Shown here in pieces: positions 59,886 through 64,000 of a stretch of 64,000 nt of DNA (position 1 is the stretch's first letter; every line of letters begins with the position of its first letter). Origin of the DNA: Strigamia acuminata. Taxonomy: Eukaryota > Arthropoda > Chilopoda > Geophilomorpha > Linotaeniidae. The translations under genes and the position numbers were made by a program. The notes beneath the pieces are model-generated. The model saw only the letters and a list, made by a program, of their open reading frames with translations, searched no databases and was not told the DNA's origin. Location: assembly GCA_949358305.1 (NCBI GenBank), contig OX442314.1:22067060-22131059 (forward strand), written 5' to 3'.

Positions 59886-61834
59886 TCATTCGTCTCGTCC
59901 GGGTTCGAAATCAGATCTGAGATGCTGTAGAGGGTTGTGTTGGACGAGCTTGTGTCCATCTGATCGTTGAATTTGTTGAGCTACATCATCATCTGGTTCA
60001 GCCGGTTGAAAACAACATTTTGGACTGCAGTAGAGTGCATCCAAAGCACAACGGCATTCGAGGCATGGGTCAGTTGCAACTCCAACTAATTCGCCAATAC
60101 GGTATTTCACTCCTAGGATTTCACAGCCCACTAGAAACAAAGACGACGAAAAAGAAAATTAACAGAAAAAATGGCGACCGATACAGACTGCTTTCAGTCG
60201 CAGTGGGCATGCGCACGACATTTTACACATGACTTTATCAATGCGTCTAATCGTAAGGGTTAGGTAAACGTGTTTAAATCGAATTTAGAAAAGTTTCGAA
60301 TGAAATCTGTACACTTAAATCAAATTTTAGTCTTGTTATATTTTCTATTTCAATTTATAAATGCCTTAATTTTCAAAAATGGAAAAGAAGAAAGTAAAAG
60401 GGAATAAATAATACGTACGCTGTGAAATGTTTTTACTTGCGGTTAGACTCGTTTCTGGTTTTGTAGGTTTTGTCTTCCTTGGAATTGCTAAATGAAATTT
60501 AAATTTCATACATTTAACTTAATTTCCAATCTTTGACATTTACTTACGGCATAGATATAGGGAACGTTCGCACACTCCTTCGTACGTTAATTCAACACAT
60601 CCTTCCGGTGCGGGAGGACAATTTTTCCAATAACAATCAATGTAACCATTTCTGCAGAAACAAAAATGGCAAAGATGTTTTCGGCCTATGTTAGCACCCG
60701 ATTGGTAAACCTTTCCCTCAAAAGCACAGGAACCTTCAGTTTTATTCACTGAAAATGTGACCATTTGGTTACTTGGGTAATTTGCTAAACTTACGAAACG
60801 ATCGTACCTGTAATCGGTTCAAGAGCATAGAAGTTTCGTCCTTCAAGTGGATTTATGTTTGTATCAACTTCGGTCAATAAGTTTTCGTTTTGAGTAGTTG
60901 ATGATGATATTGTACTGCTTGGTATTAATGGTGAGGATGACAATCGACCTCCTTTCAGTCTTCTACTAGGAAAACGTGGTCTTAGGCGTTGACCAAATGA
61001 AGGTTGATTTTCCGTTGCAGTGTTGTCAGTTTGCACATCTTCAATGCCTTTCTGAAGAGGAACTAACAAAGAAGTTATTTTATTACTTTTATATGGGAAA
61101 TTTGTCAATTATTGGCAAACATCTTGGAAGAAAGTACCGTCAACATTGTTTTATATTGCAAGGTGCAGAGTTTGCTTTTTTAAATACAAAGTGTAGCATT
61201 AGAATTACATTAGTGAAAAAAAAATTAAGAAACGATGTGTGTTGCAATTTACCGGAAATAAATCACAAACATTGCAAATTAACATTGGCTGAAATTTAGG
61301 TTTATTTTGCTATTTAAAATAAATATTTCACATTTGTTGTTGTTTTTATTTAATGTTGCAATCAGACCCAGAGAGGGGACTCCAGGGCCACTTGGATCAA
61401 GCCCCAGCCCAAGGGGGCCCCCAAAGTCCAGCGATTTCGATTTAAAAATAAAAAAAAAACTGGATAATTAGTGTTACGTTAACTTGATCTGTAATAAAAA
61501 TAATAAATGGAAAAAAAAACTCATGCTTTGTGCATTTATGGGTTTTATTCGTACAGACCCGGGCATTTGTAACTCCCCATGTCGCATCTAAAAGGCCCTG
61601 CTTGTAAATGTGTGTTAATAGTTGTGATTTCAACATATCTGGCAAAATTTAACGTTTTTATTTAGATTGTCGCCATTAAACTCTTTCTGGTGATAAATTT
61701 GATCACACAGAGGCTTATTTAACTGAGAAAAATGCATTTTTTTGATGCTTTCATTTGTACTACTAACCTTGAGATGTATCAGGAACACAGGCTAATAGGA
61801 AGAAGAGGATAACACACTTGTTGAATAGCGCCAT
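59886..61834 (-). CDS. Secreted protein with two VWC-type Cys-rich domains
   Basis: Five exons: 61834-61768, 61062-60808, 60748-60548, 60487-60419, 60130-59886. Every intron is phase 1. The product has 278 residues. Exon 1 is a signal peptide (MALFNKCVILFFLLACVPDT). Exon 2 is a Ser/Arg-rich linker with QRLRPRFPSRRLK. Exon 3 is a VWC-like domain with nine Cys (SCAFEGKVYQSGANI, CHFCFC, CYWKNC, GC, VC, LC). Exon 4 is a short basic linker (RKTKPTKPETSL). Exon 5 has a second, shorter Cys module (GCEIL, CLECRC, YCSPKCC) and a polar tail ending GRDE. VWC domains are found in extracellular modulators of BMP/TGF-beta signalling and in matrix proteins. Whether this one binds a ligand is not shown. The first domain resembles arthropod VWC proteins of unknown function. 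The gene is complete within the window. Confidence 0.88.
61063..61767 (-). other. First intron of the VWC gene
   Basis: AT-rich 0.7-kb intron between the signal-peptide exon and the linker exon. Nothing further was seen in it. Confidence 0.6.
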
Positions 61835-64000
61835 TGGAGTGCACCTGTAAAGTGAATCAAAGCATGTCCGTGAAGGAAGAGTTAAAAATACAAGTGTCGT
61901 TATGATGCAATAGGTAACAGGAAAACCTTAAAGGAATTATTACTTATTTTCTTTTCAACTTGTGACATCATTAATTTTTGCATTTACTCTAGCCAAGGGG
62001 ATATCTGGATTCCTAAAGGGTTCTTGGAATGAAAAAGTTGATCAAACTGATTTTAAATGTTCTTAAATAACATTATCAAAGTTCCTTGAAGTCCAATGAC
62101 CCTTTTTAAGGTTAAAAAAAAATTTGGGAGGAAAAAAAAATCAACTTGACAGTTTGCAAGGTTTCTTCCACACCCACTAATAAACAACTTTCTCTCAACA
62201 TCCCTCAGTTTGGACTCTTCTGGGTCGGTCACTGTTCTTAGAGGTTACTTTCTGATTTAAACAAACATGTTTAAAGCAAATTTTTAAAATATGATTTTTT
62301 TTTTAAACATTTGCAATTATCATTATATCCTTCACTGCTTAATTGGAGAAAGTTTAAAAGGACATAAAATAATGAGAAGTTATTTTTTTTTTATTCTTTT
62401 AAAGACAATTGATTTAGGGATATTTTAATTGATGTTAATGATGAAGAGTTGACCCAGGAAGTGAATTAATGGAAAGATAATTATCAGCAGAGAGTTTATA
62501 GACTCTGCAGAAATGGATTTGTATTTCTCAGGGGATTTATTTTCACAGAGAAAAATGTGAGAAACAAAGAAAGAAAGAAAAAGTAAACAAGTGGCAAGAA
62601 TAAATTACATATGGAGTTTGTTTTTATTATTTTTTTCATGTTAAACAACTTTTTTTTGCAATGTTTGGAAAGATTAGAAGATTTAGGTTTTATCCTTGAA
62701 CTTCCAAGATAGCTTGGAATTTGCTATGAATATGAAGAAATGTTGTTGCATGGTTTGCTTTCTTTATACCCATTAACACTATCATTGCAAAAGAAGTTGC
62801 AACCTTGAAAAATTGAGGAAAAAGATTCCCATTTGCTTTTTAAAGTGGTGAGTGAAGGCCAAATGTAAGTTTTGTACACAAAAAAATAACTTTAGAATGA
62901 AGAAGTTGATTAATAATGATGGTTTCTAATGTGGAGAGTCAATTGGGTTCAAATCAATGATATAATTTGGAATTTGAATAGATTTTGGTGTAATATATTT
63001 GTTATTAGACAATAATCTTACCTTTAATATTGGTTTGTGTTTATTGCTGATTATACTTTTGGCAAGTTCCAATGATTGAGAAATTTATGCAAAAACTCTT
63101 TAGCTACTTTTAATGGTAGTTAGCTAGTGTTGCCTGCTGTTGTACTCTGCTGGTGGTTGAGTTTGCTGTTGCCCCAGGGGGTTTCACATAATCAAAGACA
63201 TTTTTTTCTTTTCCCACATGCATTTCTCTTTTATTGCATGTGCTCTCCATACTAAGTAGAGAGGAACAAGCTTTAGAGTTAAAACCCCACCTTGGTGTTG
63301 CCTTAGGACTTGGGAGATCTCTTTGTTATTGATAATGAAATTGGTGCCATTCATTTATGAAAGAGATTACAAATTTAAATTATTATATATGTTCTGAAAA
63401 ACTTGTTTTTTCAATTGGGCTTTGAAGATAATTTATTTATTTTTTATTTTTTATTTTTTATGAAAAATTATAAATTATAAGTGTTTATTTGATTGTTGAC
63501 AGAGATCAGAGTGGAGGAAAAAAGAACTTGTGTTTGGTGTAGGTTGTTGATTGTGATAGGTGGGTGGGTTAGTTTTTGAATTTTAAATGTCTGCAGAGTG
63601 GTGGCATCTTACGAGAGGTCTGCAAAACTAAAAGTGAGAGTAATATAATTTTTTAGAGGAGTAGTTTTGGAATGGTTAAGGATAAAATTATTTATAAGTT
63701 TTCAAATTAGGAGTTAGGTTTGTTCGTAAATGCGTGTGGTTTCAATCGTGACTGTTGTAAATTTGAAAAATTTTAAGTGAATTAAAATTAACAAATTTAA
63801 TAAGCTTACTTTAAAAAAAATTTTAGAGTTTTTTTTTTTATTTCTAAGCAAAGGAAATCTGGTAGGAAATTTTTATTTCTGGGTCCGACATGTGCTGCTA
63901 CTTATTTCTCGTGGTCAAATGCAGAATCTAAAACTTAACTGTTTCCAAAACCAACAGATGGCAGTGCACATTCTTTCTCTCTTGATATCCGAAGATTATT
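61835..64000. other. Upstream region of the VWC gene, nothing recognised
   Basis: The first bases upstream of the start codon form its 5' UTR. No TATA box or upstream exon could be fixed. The remainder is AT-rich with T and A runs and shows no coding signal. Confidence 0.45.

Noticed and set aside
59651-59959. Open frame of 102 codons overlapping the end of the VWC gene
   Set aside because: Different frame from the conserved Cys exon and extends into the 3' UTR. It has no homology.

Overview
This is nuclear DNA from an animal: AT-rich (roughly two thirds A+T by eye), with long poly-T/poly-A runs, GT-AG introns, polyadenylation signals and fossil transposons. There are no bacterial operons, rRNA genes or CRISPR arrays. 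The protein set (a Tubby protein, a Cip/Kip CDK inhibitor close to insect Dacapo, a two-domain VWC secreted protein of a type I associate with arthropods) suggests an arthropod or near relative. The species cannot be told from the window.

Layout, left to right. (1) 1-21,638, plus strand: a TULP3/king-tubby type gene. Its first coding exon lies left of the window or was not recognised. Ten exons are seen, joined in phase, and the C-terminal Tubby domain is complete. One exon (16,951-17,156) has an alternative form that ignores its GTAAGG donor and stays open for another 1,013 codons, to a stop at 20,198 followed by its own AATAAA. This predicts a second protein with the IFT-A-binding N-terminal region of Tubby, no Tubby domain, and a long Ser/Pro/basic tail with two internal repeat arrays and two SxIP motifs. 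(2) 23,098-26,545, minus strand: a tandem trio of two-exon genes for small proteins with variable N-termini and a metallothionein-like Cys-rich C-terminal exon. The 3' flank of the middle gene carries an inverted copy of about 86 bp of exon 1 of the third gene. A broken gene follows at 26,928-27,565. (3) 29,462-29,835, minus: a weakly supported 3' end of an unknown gene. (4) 36,621-41,159, minus: a two-exon Cip/Kip CDK inhibitor. Its exon junction assembles a PCNA-binding PIP degron. (5) 43,756-51,490, plus: an unrecognised gene, one good internal exon and two weak candidates. (6) 56,060-58,050: a deleted Ty1/copia retrotransposon next to a small inverted-repeat element. (7) 59,886-61,834, minus: a complete five-exon secreted VWC protein.

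The rest is intron or intergenic DNA with simple repeats, two foldback/MITE-like elements, a dispersed repeat pair and short tandem arrays.

The genes are not an operon. Tubby (ciliary trafficking), the CDK inhibitor (cell-cycle exit) and the VWC protein (extracellular) appear to be ordinary neighbours. The observations most worth testing are the Tubby alternative terminal exon and the Cys-rich cluster with its built-in antisense copy. All exon boundaries were read by eye from splice signals, reading phase and family similarity, and may be off by a base or two.
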